64,000 nucleotides of DNA from Metellina segmentata. Lineage: Eukaryota; Arthropoda; Arachnida; Araneae; Tetragnathidae. Below are positions 38,701-51,600 of this stretch, piece after piece. The notes beneath the pieces were generated by a model. It was not told the DNA's origin. It did not search any database and saw only the letters and a list, made by a program, of their open reading frames with translations. The position numbers were made by a program, and so were the translations under genes. Where the stretch lies: positions 126,141,260 through 126,205,259 of the forward strand of contig OX375879.1 of NCBI GenBank assembly GCA_947359465.1. The letters run 5' to 3'. Position 1 is the first letter of the stretch. Each line of letters opens with the position of its first letter.

Positions 38701-39803
38701 ACCCAGACCTAACTTCAACTACATCTTCAGATCTACTCAATTAATAGAACATTCTCACGACAATAGAACTCCGCTTGTCAATAGAACAATGGAACTTCTT
38801 ATGACAATAGAACAATTGAACCTTTCATGACAATAGAACTCAACTCTATAAACTCCTCTCTTTTTCAAATCTCCAAGACCTCAAATCTCTTTTTCAGAAC
38901 CCCCACCCCCAAGACTTAGACTTCTTTACAACCAACAGGACCACCCAAAAAGCAGCACACCGCAACGAACCAATACTTATTTCCCTTTTTTATTTTTACC
39001 AAGTCCAGGAGCACACCGCGCCGACTACGCTCCCGAAAAGCAAACGAGGAACTTTTTACCAACACTCAGTAAGCGTCCAAACAGAATAACCTTCGAGCGG
39101 GTGGCAGCACACTAGTGTGGCTACCGCTCCCCAGCACACCCAATAGGGGAAGTACTAATAGTGTGCAAACTTCACCATCCATACAATAGGACCCAATCCT
39201 ACCATACAAATACGTTAAACCATGCCAAAATTACATCAAACTTTCGATTGGGTCATCCGGAAAATTGTGCGCCTTTTGATTATGGATGCGACATCGATTC
39301 TCCCCCTGGAACCCAAAAGCTTTGGTTTCCCCATAGCTGCCTACAACCCAGACCTAACTTCAACTACATCTTCAGATCTAATCAATTAATAGAACATTCT
39401 CACGACAATAGAACTCCGCTTGTCAATAGAACAATGGAACTTCTTATGACAATAGAACAATTGAACATTTCATGACAATAGAACTCAACTCTATAAACTC
39501 CTCATTTTTTCAGATCTGCAAGACCTCAAATCTCTTTTTCAGAACCCCCCCCCAAGACTTAGACTTCTTTACAACCAAGAGGACCACCCAAAAAGCAGCA
39601 CACCGCAACGAACCAATACTTATTTCCCTTTTTTATTTTTACCAAGTCCAGGAGCACACCGCGCCGACTACGCTCCCGAAAAGCGAACGAGGAACTTTTT
39701 ACCAACACTCACTAAGCGTCCAAACAGACTAACCTTCGAGCGGGTGGCAGCACACTAGTGTGTCTACCGCTCCCCAGCACACCCAATAGGGGAAGTACTA
39801 ATA
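32715..39803 (+). repeat. Array section F: 11 monomers with a 7-monomer-offset repeat and cassettes P and Q
   Basis: Monomer starts are 32715, 33360, 34004, 34649, 35291, 35934, 36580, 37227, 37872, 38516 and 39161. The run at 32715-35290 is repeated at 37227-39803, offset 4512 bases. Its markers are ATAGTGGAAGTTC just before the start, GAAATCAACTC near the right end, TCTATCGC with AGGAGAAG before the third unit, AGCAAACGAG, and a CTAATCAA copy. This order is called cassette Q. Between them, 35291-37226 holds cassette P: a CTAATCAA copy, then one with CTATCATGAC and ACACAGCGCC, then an AAACATTCGA copy ending GAACATTTC with CCGCACCGAC. Confidence 0.92.
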
Positions 39804-42800
39804 GTGTGCAAACTTCACCATCCACACAATAGGACCCAATTCTACCATACAAATACGTTAAACTATGCCAAAATTACATCAAACATTCGATTGGGTCATC
39901 CGGAAAATTGTGCGCCTTTTGATTATGGATGCGACATCGATTCTCCCCCTGGAACCCAAAAGCTTTGGTTTCCCCATAGCTGCCTACAACCCAGACCTAA
40001 CTTCAACTACATCTTCAGATCTACTCAATTAATAGAACATTCTCACGACAATAGAACTCCGCTTGTCAATAGAACAATGGAACTTCTTATGACAATAGAA
40101 CAATTGAACCTTTCATGACAATAGAACTCAACTCTATAAACTCCTCTCTTTTTCAGATCTCCAAGACCTCAAATCTCTTTTTCAGAACCCCCCCCCCAAG
40201 ACTTAGACTTCTTTACAACCAACAGGACCACCCAAAAAGCAGCACACCGCAACGAACCAATACTTATTTCCCTTTTTTATTTTTACCAAGTCCAGGAGCA
40301 CACCGCGCCGACTACGCTCCCGAAAAGCGAACGAGGAACTTTTTACCAACACTCAGTAAGCGTCCAAACAGACTAACCTTCGAGCGGGTGGCAGCACACT
40401 AGTGTGTCTACCGCTCCCCAGCACACCCAATAGGGGAAGTACTAATAGTGTGCAAACTTCACCATCCATACAATAGGACCCAATCCTACCATACAAATAC
40501 GTTAAACCATGCCAAAATTACATCAAACATTCGATTGGGTCATCCGGAAAATTGTGCGCCTTTTGATTATGGATGCGACATCTATTCTCCCCCTGGAACC
40601 CAAAAGCTTTGGTTTCCCCATAGCTGCCTACAACCCAGACCTAACTTCAACTACATCTTCAGATCTACTCAATTAATAGAACATTCTCACGACAATAGAA
40701 CTCCGCTTGTCAATAGAACAATGGAACTTCTTATGACAATAGAACAATTGAACCTTTCATGACAATAGAACTCAACTCTATAAACTCCTCTCTTTTTCAG
40801 ATCTCCAAGACCTCAAATCTCTTTTTCAGAACCCCCCCCCCCAAGACTTAGACTTCTTTACAACCAACAGGACCACCCAAAAAGCAGCACACCGCAACGA
40901 ACCAATACTTATTTCCCTTTTTTATTTTTACCAAGTCCAGGAGCACACCGCGCCGACTACGCTCCCGAAAAGCGAACGAGGAACTTTTTACCAACACTCA
41001 CTAAGCGTCCAAACAGACTAACCTTCGAGCGGGTGGCAGCACACTAGTGTGTCTACCGCTCCCCAGCACACCCAATAGGGGAAGTACTAATAGTGTGCAA
41101 ACTTCACCATCCATACAATAGGACCCAATCCTACCATACAAATACGTTAAACCATGCCAAAATTACATCAAACTTTCGATTGGGTCATCCGGAAAATTGT
41201 GCGCCTTTTGATTATGGATGCGACATCGATTCTCCCCCTGGAACCCAAAAGCTTTGGTTTCCCCATAGCTGCCTACAACCCAGACCTAACTTCAACTTCA
41301 TCTTCAGATCTACTCAATTAATAGAACATTCTCACGACAATAGAACTCCGCTTGTCAATAGAACAATGAAACTTCTTATGACAATAGAACAATTGAACCT
41401 TTCATAACAATAGAACTCAACTCTATAAACTCCTCTCTTTTTCAGATCTCCAAGACCTCAAATCTCTTTTTCAGAACCCCCCCCCCAAGACTTAGACTTC
41501 TTTACAACCAACAGGACCACCCAAAAAGCAGCACACCGCAACGAACCAATACTTATTTCCCTTTTTTATTTTTACCAAGTCCAGGAGCACACCGCGCCGA
41601 CTACGCTCCCGAAAAGCGAACGAGGAACTTTTTACCAACACTCAGTAAGCGTCCAAACAGACTAACCTTCGAGCGGGTGGCAGCACACTAGTGTGTCTAC
41701 CGCTCCCCAGCACACCCAATAGGGGAAGTACTAATAGTGTGCAAACTTCACCATCCATACAATAGGACCCAATCCTACCATACAAATACGTTAAACCATG
41801 CCAAAATTACATCAAACATTCGATTGGGTCATCCGGAAAATTGTGCGCCTTTTGATTATGGATGCGACATCGATTCTCCCCCTGGAACCCAAAAGCTTTG
41901 GTTTCCCCATAGCTGCCTACAACCCAGACCTAACTTCAACTACATCTTCAGATCTACTCAATTAATAGAACATTCTCACGACAATAGAACTCCGCTTGTC
42001 AATAGAACAATGGAACTTCTTATGACAATAGAACAATTGAACCTTTCATGACAATAGAACTCAACTCTATAAACTCCTCTCTTTTTCAAATCTCCAAGAC
42101 CTCAAATCTCTTTTTCAGAACCCCCCCCCCAAGACTTAGACTTCTTTACAACCAACAGGACCACCCAAAAAGCAGCACACCGCAACGAACCAATACTTAT
42201 TTCCCTTTTTTATTTTTACCAAGTCCAGGAGCACACCGCGCCGACTACGCTCCCGAAAAGCGAACGAGGAACTTTTTACCAACACTCAGTAAGCGTCCAA
42301 ACAGACTAACCTTCGAGCGGGTGGCAGCACACTAGTGTGTCTATCGCTCCCCAGCACACCCAATAGGAGAAGTACTAATAGTGTGCAAACTTCACCATCC
42401 ATACAATAGGACCCAATCCTACCATACAAATACGTTAAACCATGCCAAAATTACATCAAACATTCGATTGGGTCATCCGGAAAATTGTGCGCCTTTTGAT
42501 TATGGATGCGACATCGATTCTCCCCCTGGAACCCAAAAGCTTTGGTTTCCCCATAGCTGCCTACAACCCAGACCTAACTTCAACTACATCTTCAGATCTA
42601 CTCAATTAATAGAACATTCTCACGACAATAGAACTCCGCTTGTCAATAGAACAATGGAACTTCTTATGACAATAGAACAATTGAACCTTTCATGACAATA
42701 GAACTCAACTCTATAAACTCCTCTCTTTTTCAAATCTCCAAGACCTCAAATCTCTTTTTCAGAACACCCACCCCCAAGACTTAGACTTCTTTACAACCAA

Positions 42801-45600
42801 CAGGACCACCCAAAAAGCAGCACACCGCAACGAACCAATACTTATTTCCCTTTTTTATTTTTACCAAGTCCAGGAGCACACCGCGCCGACTACGCTCCCG
42901 AAAAGCAAACGAGGAACTTTTTACCAACACTCAGTAAGCGTCCAAACAGACTAACCTTCGAGCGGGTGGCAGCACACTAGTGTGGCTACCGCTCCCCAGC
43001 ACACCCAATAGGGGAAGTACTAATAGTGTGCAAACTTCACCATCCATACAATAGGACCCAATCCTACCATACAAATACGTTAAACCATGCCAAAATTACA
43101 TCAAACTTTCGATTGGGTCATCCGGAAAATTGTGCGCCTTTTGATTATGGATGCGACATCTATTCTCCCCCTGGAACCCAAAAGCTTTGGTTTCCCCATA
43201 GCTGCCTACAACCCAGACCTAACTTCAACTACATCTTCAGATCTACTCAATTAATAGAACATTCTCACGACAATAGAACTCCGCTTGTCAATAGAACAAT
43301 GGAACTTCTTATGACAATAGAACAATTGAACCTTTCATGACAATAGAACTCAACTCTATAAACTCCTCTCTTTTTCAGATCTCCAAGACCTCAAATCTCT
43401 TTTTCAGAACCCCCCCCCAAGACTTAGACTTCTTTACAACCAACAGGACCACCCAAAAAGCAGCACACCGCAACGAACCAATACTTATTTCCCTTTTTTA
43501 TTTTTACCAAGTCCAGGAGCACACCGCGCCGACTACGCTCCCGAAAAGCGAACGAGGAACTTTTTACCAACACTCACTAAGCGTCCAAACAGACTAACCT
43601 TCGAGCGGGTGGCAGCACACTAGTGTGTCTACCGCTCCCCAGCACACCCAATAGGGGAAGTACTAATAGTGTGCAAACTTCACCATCCATACAATAGGAC
43701 CCAATCCTACCATACAAATACGTTAAACCATGCCAAAATTACATCAAACTTTCGATTGGGTCATCCGGAAAATTGTGCGCCTTTTGATTATGGATGCGAC
43801 ATCGATTCTCCCCCTGGAACCCAAAAGCTTTGGTTTCCCCATAGCTGCCTACAACCCAGACCTAACTTCAACTTCATCTTCAGATCTACTCAATTAATAG
43901 AACATTCTCACGACAATAGAACTCCGCTTGTCAATAGAACAATGAAACTTCTTATGACAATAGAACAATTGAACCTTTCATAACAATAGAACTCAACTCT
44001 ATAAACTCCTCTCTTTTTCAGATCTCCAAGACCTCAAATCTCTTTTTCAGAACCCCCCCCCCCAAGACTTAGACTTCTTTACAACCAACAGGACCACCCA
44101 AAAAGCAGCACACCGCAACGAACCAATACTTATTTCCCTTTTTTATTTTTACCAAGTCCAGGAGCACACCGCGCCGACTACGCTCCCGAAAAGCAAACGA
44201 GGAACTTTTTACCAACACTCAGTAAGCGTCCAAACAGACTAACCTTCGAGCGGGTGGCAGCACACTAGTGTGGCTACCGCTCCCCAGCACACCCAATAGG
44301 GGAAGTACTAATAGTGTGCAAACTTCACCATCCATACAATAGGACCCAATCCTACCATACAAATACGTTAAACCATGCCAAAATTACATCAAACTTTCGA
44401 TTGGGTCATCCGGAAAATTGTGCGCCTTTTGATTATGGATGCGACATCTATTCTCCCCCTGGAACCCAAAAGCTTTGGTTTCCCCATAGCTGCCTACAAC
44501 CCAGACCTAACTTCAACTACATCTTCAGATCTACTCAATTAATAGAACATTCTCACGACAATAGAACTCCGCTTGTCAATAGAACAATGGAACTTCTTAT
44601 GACAATAGAACAATTGAACCTTTCATGACAATAGAACTCAACTCTATAAACTCCTCTCTTTTTCAGATCTCCAAGACCTCAAATCTCTTTTTCAGAACCC
44701 CCCCCCAAGACTTAGACTTCTTTACAACCAACAGGACCACCCAAAAAGCAGCACACCGCAACGAACCAATACTTATTTCCCTTTTTTATTTTTACCAAGT
44801 CCAGGAGCACACCGCGCCGACTACGCTCCCGAAAAGCGAACGAGGAACTTTTTACCAACACTCACTAAGCGTCCAAACAGACTAACCTTCGAGCGGGTGG
44901 CAGCACACTAGTGTGTCTACCGCTCCCCAGCACACCCAATAGGGGAAGTACTAATAGTGTGCAAACTTCACCATCCATACAATAGGACCCAATCCTACCA
45001 TACAAATACGTTAAACCATGCCAAAATTACATCAAACTTTCGATTGGGTCATCCGGAAAATTGTGCGCCTTTTGATTATGGATGCGACATCGATTCTCCC
45101 CCTGGAACCCAAAAGCTTTGGTTTCCCCATAGCTGCCTACAACCCAGACCTAACTTCAACTTCATCTTCAGATCTACTCAATTAATAGAACATTCTCACG
45201 ACAATAGAACTCCGCTTGTCAATAGAACAATGAAACTTCTTATGACAATAGAACAATTGAACCTTTCATAACAATAGAACTCAACTCTATAAACTCCTCT
45301 CTTTTTCAGATCTCCAAGACCTCAAATCTCTTTTTCAGAACCCCCCCCCCAAGACTTAGACTTCTTTACAACCAACAGGACCACCCAAAAAGCAGCACAC
45401 CGCAACGAACCAATACTTATTTCCCTTTTTTATTTTTACCAAGTCCAGGAGCACACCGCGCCGACTACGCTCCCGAAAAGCGAACGAGGAACTTTTTACC
45501 AACACTCAGTAAGCGTCCAAACAGACTAACCTTCGAGCGGGTGGCAGCACACTAGTGTGGCTACCGCTCCCCAGCACACCCAATAGTGGAAGTTCTAATA
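39804..45600 (+). repeat. Array section G: 9 monomers with a dimer duplication
   Basis: Monomer starts are 39804, 40448, 41093, 41737, 42381, 43026, 43669, 44314 and 44957. The first three repeat the order at 30785-32714. The pair at 43026 and 43669 (an ATCTAT copy on the AAACTTTCGA background, then a CAACTTCATC/AATGAAAC/CATAAC copy) is duplicated at 44314 and 44957, offset 1288. The copies at 41737 and 42381 are the second and third units of cassette Q without its first unit. Confidence 0.92.
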
Positions 45601-48600
45601 GTGTGCAAACTTCACCATCCATACAATAGGACCCAATCCTACCATACAAATACGTTAAACCATGCCAAAATTACATCAAACTTTCGATTGGGTCATCCGG
45701 AAAATTGTGCGCCTTTTGATTATGGATGCGACATCGATTCTCCCCCTGGAACCCAAAAGCTTTGGTTTCCCCATAGCTGCCTACAACCCAGACCTAACTT
45801 CAACTACATCTTCAGATCTACTCAATTAATAGAACATTCTCACGACAATAGAACTCCGCTTGTCAATAGAACAATGGAACTTCTTATGACAATAGAACAA
45901 TTGAACCTTTCATGACAATAGAAATCAACTCTATAAACTCCTCATTTTTTCAGATCTCCAAGACCTCAAATCTCTTTTTCAGAACCCCCCCCCCCAAGAC
46001 TTAGACTTCTTTACAACCAACAGGACCACCCAAAAAGCAGCACACCGCAACGAACCAATACTTATTTCCCTTTTTTATTTTTACCAAGTCCAGGAGCACA
46101 CCGCGCCGACTACGCTCCCGAAAAGCGAACGAGGAACTTTTTACCAACACTCAGTAAGCGTCCAAACAGACTAACCTTCGAGCGGGTGGCAGCACACTAG
46201 TGTGTCTACCGCTCCCCAGCACACCCAATAGGGGAAGTACTAATAGTGTGCAAACTTCACCATCCATACAATAGGACCCAATCCTACCATACAAATACGT
46301 TAAACCATGCCAAAATTACATCAAACATTCGATTGGGTCATCCGGAAAATTGTGCGCCTTTTGATTATGGATGCGACATCGATTCTCCCCCTGGAACCCA
46401 AAAGCTTTGGTTTCCCCATAGCTGCCTACAACCCAGACCTAACTTCAACTACATCTTCAGATCTACTCAATTAATAGAACATTCTCACGACAATAGAACT
46501 CCGCTTGTCAATAGAACAATGGAACTTCTTATGACAATAGAACAATTGAACCTTTCATGACAATAGAACTCAACTCTATAAACTCCTCTCTTTTTCAAAT
46601 CTCCAAGACCTCAAATCTCTTTTTCAGAACCCCCCCCAAGACTTAGACTTCTTTACAACCAACAGGACCACCCAAAAAGCAGCACACCGCAACGAACCAA
46701 TACTTATTTCCCTTTTTTATTTTTACCAAGTCCAGGAGCACACCGCGCCGACTACGCTCCCGAAAAGCGAACGAGGAACTTTTTACCAACACTCACTAAG
46801 CGTCCAAACAGACTAACCTTCGAGCGGGTGGCAGCACACTAGTGTGTCTACCGCTCCCCAGCACACCCAATAGGGGAAGTACTAATAGTGTGCAAACTTC
46901 ACCATCCATACAATAGGACCCAATCCTACCATACAAATACGTTAAACCATGCCAAAATTACATCAAACATTCGATTGGGTCATCCGGAAAATTGTGCGCC
47001 TTTTGATTATGGATGCGACATCGATTCTCCCCCTGGAACCCAAAAGCTTTGGTTTCCCCATAGCTGCCTACAACCCAGACCTAACTTCAACTACATCTTC
47101 AGATCTACTCAATTAATAGAACATTCTCACGACAATAGAACTCCGCTTGTCAATAGAACAATGGAACTTCTTATGACAATAGAACAATTGAACATTTCAT
47201 GACAATAGAACTCAACTCTATAAACTCCTCTCTTTTTCAAATCTCCAAGACCTCAAATCTCTTTTTCAGAACCCCCACCCCCAAGACTTAGACTTCTTTA
47301 CAACCAACAGGACCACCCAAAAAGCAGCACACCGCAACGAACCAATACTTATTTCCCTTTTTTATTTTTACCAAGTCCAGGAGCACACCGCGCCGACTAC
47401 GCTCCCGAAAAGCAAACGAGGAACTTTTTACCAACACTCAGTAAGCGTCCAAACAGACTAACCTTCGAGCGGGTGGCAGCACACTAGTGTGGCTACCGCT
47501 CCCCAGCACACCCAATAGGGGAAGTACTAATAGTGTGCAAACTTCACCATCCATACAATAGGACCCAATCCTACCATACAAATACGTTAAACCATGCCAA
47601 AATTACATCAAACTTTCGATTGGGTCATCCGGAAAATTGTGCGCCTTTTGATTATGGATGCGACATCGATTCTCCCCCTGGAACCCAAAAGCTTTGGTTT
47701 CCCCATAGCTGCCTACAACCCAGACCTAACTTCAACTACATCTTCAGATCTACTCAATTAATAGAACATTCTCACGACAATAGAACTCCGCTTGTCAATA
47801 GAACAATGGAACTTCTTATGACAATAGAACAATTGAACCTTTCATGACAATAGAAATCAACTCTATAAACTCCTCATTTTTTCAGATCTCCAAGACCTCA
47901 AATCTCTTTTTCAGAACCCCCCCCCCCAAGACTTAGACTTCTTTACAACCAACAGGACCACCCAAAAAGCAGCACACCGCAACGAACCAATACTTATTTC
48001 CCTTTTTTATTTTTACCAAGTCCAGGAGCACACCGCGCCGACTACGCTCCCGAAAAGCGAACGAGGAACTTTTTACCAACACTCAGTAAGCGTCCAAACA
48101 GACTAACCTTCGAGCGGGTGGCAGCACACTAGTGTGTCTACCGCTCCCCAGCACACCCAATAGGGGAAGTACTAATAGTGTGCAAACTTCACCATCCATA
48201 CAATAGGACCCAATCCTACCATACAAATACGTTAAACCATGCCAAAATTACATCAAACATTCGATTGGGTCATCCGGAAAATTGTGCGCCTTTTGATTAT
48301 GGATGCGACATCGATTCTCCCCCTGGAACCCAAAAGCTTTGGTTTCCCCATAGCTGCCTACAACCCAGACCTAACTTCAACTACATCTTCAGATCTACTC
48401 AATTAATAGAACATTCTCACGACAATAGAACTCCGCTTGTCAATAGAACAATGGAACTTCTTATGACAATAGAACAATTGAACCTTTCATGACAATAGAA
48501 CTCAACTCTATAAACTCCTCTCTTTTTCAAATCTCCAAGACCTCAAATCTCTTTTTCAGAACCCCCCCCCCAAGACTTAGACTTCTTTACAACCAACAGG

Positions 48601-51600
48601 ACCACCCAAAAAGCAGCACACCGCAACGAACCAATACTTATTTCCCTTTTTTATTTTTACCAAGTCCAGGAGCACACCGCGCCGACTACGCTCCCGAAAA
48701 GCGAACGAGGAACTTTTTACCAACACTCAGTAAGCGTCCAAACAGACTAACCTTCGAGCGGGTGGCAGCACACTAGTGTGTCTATCGCTCCCCAGCACAC
48801 CCAATAGGAGAAGTACTAATAGTGTGCAAACTTCACCATCCATACAATAGGACCCAATCCTACCATACAAATACGTTAAACCATGCCAAAATTACATCAA
48901 ACATTCGATTGGGTCATCCGGAAAATTGTGCGCCTTTTGATTATGGATGCGACATCGATTCTCCCCCTGGAACCCAAAAGCTTTGGTTTCCCCATAGCTG
49001 CCTACAACCCAGACCTAACTTCAACTACATCTTCAGATCTACTCAATTAATAGAACATTCTCACGACAATAGAACTCCGCTTGTCAATAGAACAATGGAA
49101 CTTCTTATGACAATAGAACAATTGAACCTTTCATGACAATAGAACTCAACTCTATAAACTCCTCTCTTTTTCAAATCTCCAAGACCTCAAATCTCTTTTT
49201 CAGAACCCCCACCCCCAAGACTTAGACTTCTTTACAACCAACAGGACCACCCAAAAAGCAGCACACCGCAACGAACCAATACTTATTTCCCTTTTTTATT
49301 TTTACCAAGTCCAGGAGCACACCGCGCCGACTACGCTCCCGAAAAGCAAACGAGGAACTTTTTACCAACACTCAGTAAGCGTCCAAACAGACTAACCTTC
49401 GAGCGGGTGGCAGCACACTAGTGTGGCTACCGCTCCCCAGCACACCCAATAGGGGAAGTACTAATAGTGTGCAAACTTCACCATCCATACAATAGGACCC
49501 AATCCTACCATACAAATACGTTAAACCATGCCAAAATTACATCAAACTTTCGATTGGGTCATCCGGAAAATTGTGCGCCTTTTGATTATGGATGCGACAT
49601 CTATTCTCCCCCTGGAACCCAAAAGCTTTGGTTTCCCCATAGCTGCCTACAACCCAGACCTAACTTCAACTACATCTTCAGATCTACTCAATTAATAGAA
49701 CATTCTCACGACAATAGAACTCCGCTTGTCAATAGAACAATGGAACTTCTTATGACAATAGAACAATTGAACCTTTCATGACAATAGAACTCAACTCTAT
49801 AAACTCCTCTCTTTTTCAGATCTCCAAGACCTCAAATCTCTTTTTCAGAACCCCCCCCCCAAGACTTAGACTTCTTTACAACCAACAGGACCACCCAAAA
49901 AGCAGCACACCGCAACGAACCAATACTTATTTCCCTTTTTTATTTTTACCAAGTCCAGGAGCACACCGCGCCGACTACGCTCCCGAAAAGCGAACGAGGA
50001 ACTTTTTACCAACACTCACTAAGCGTCCAAACAGACTAACCTTCGAGCGGGTGGCAGCACACTAGTGTGTCTACCGCTCCCCAGCACACCCAATAGGGGA
50101 AGTACTAATAGTGTGCAAACTTCACCATCCATACAATAGGACCCAATCCTACCATACAAATACGTTAAACCATGCCAAAATTACATCAAACTTTCGATTG
50201 GGTCATCCGGAAAATTGTGCGCCTTTTGATTATGGATGCGACATCGATTCTCCCCCTGGAACCCAAAAGCTTTGGTTTCCCCATAGCTGCCTACAACCCA
50301 GACCTAACTTCAACTTCATCTTCAGATCTACTCAATTAATAGAACATTCTCACGACAATAGAACTCCGCTTGTCAATAGAACAATGAAACTTCTTATGAC
50401 AATAGAACAATTGAACCTTTCATAACAATAGAACTCAACTCTATAAACTCCTCTCTTTTTCAGATCTCCAAGACCTCAAATCTCTTTTTCAGAACCCCCC
50501 CCCCCAAGACTTAGACTTCTTTACAACCAACAGGACCACCCAAAAAGCAGCACACCGCAACGAACCAATACTTATTTCCCTTTTTTATTTTTACCAAGTC
50601 CAGGAGCACACCGCGCCGACTACGCTCCCGAAAAGCGAACGAGGAACTTTTTACCAACACTCAGTAAGCGTCCAAACAGACTAACCTTCGAGCGGGTGGC
50701 AGCACACTAGTGTGTCTACCGCTCCCCAGCACACCCAATAGGGGAAGTACTAATAGTGTGCAAACTTCACCATCCATACAATAGGACCCAATCCTACCAT
50801 ACAAATACGTTAAACCATGCCAAAATTACATCAAACATTCGATTGGGTCATCCGGAAAATTGTGCGCCTTTTGATTATGGATGCGACATCGATTCTCCCC
50901 CTGGAACCCAAAAGCTTTGGTTTCCCCATAGCTGCCTACAACCCAGACCTAACTTCAACTACATCTTCAGATCTACTCAATTAATAGAACATTCTCACGA
51001 CAATAGAACTCCGCTTGTCAATAGAACAATGGAACTTCTTATGACAATAGAACAATTGAACCTTTCATGACAATAGAAATCAACTCTATAAACTCCTCAT
51101 TTTTTCAGATCTCCAAGACCTCAAATCTCTTTTTCAGAACCCCCCCCCCCCAAGACTTAGACTTCTTTACAACCAACAGGACCACCCAAAAAGCAGCACA
51201 CCGCAACGAACCAATACTTATTTCCCTTTTTTATTTTTACCAAGTCCAGGAGCACACCGCGCCGACTACGCTCCCGAAAAGCGAACGAGGAACTTTTTAC
51301 CAACACTCAGTAAGCGTCCAAACAGACTAACCTTCGAGCGTGTGGCAGCACACTAGTGTGTCTACCGCTCCCCAGCACACCCAATAGGGGAAGTACTAAT
51401 AGTGTGCAAACTTCACCATCCATACAATAGGACCCAATCCTACCATACAAATACGTTAAACCATGCCAAAATTACATCAAACATTCGATTGGGTCATCCG
51501 GAAAATTGTGCGCCTTTTGATTATGGATGCGACATCGATTCTCCCCCTGGAACCCAAAAGCTTTGGTTTCCCCATAGCTGCCTACAACCCAGACCTAACT

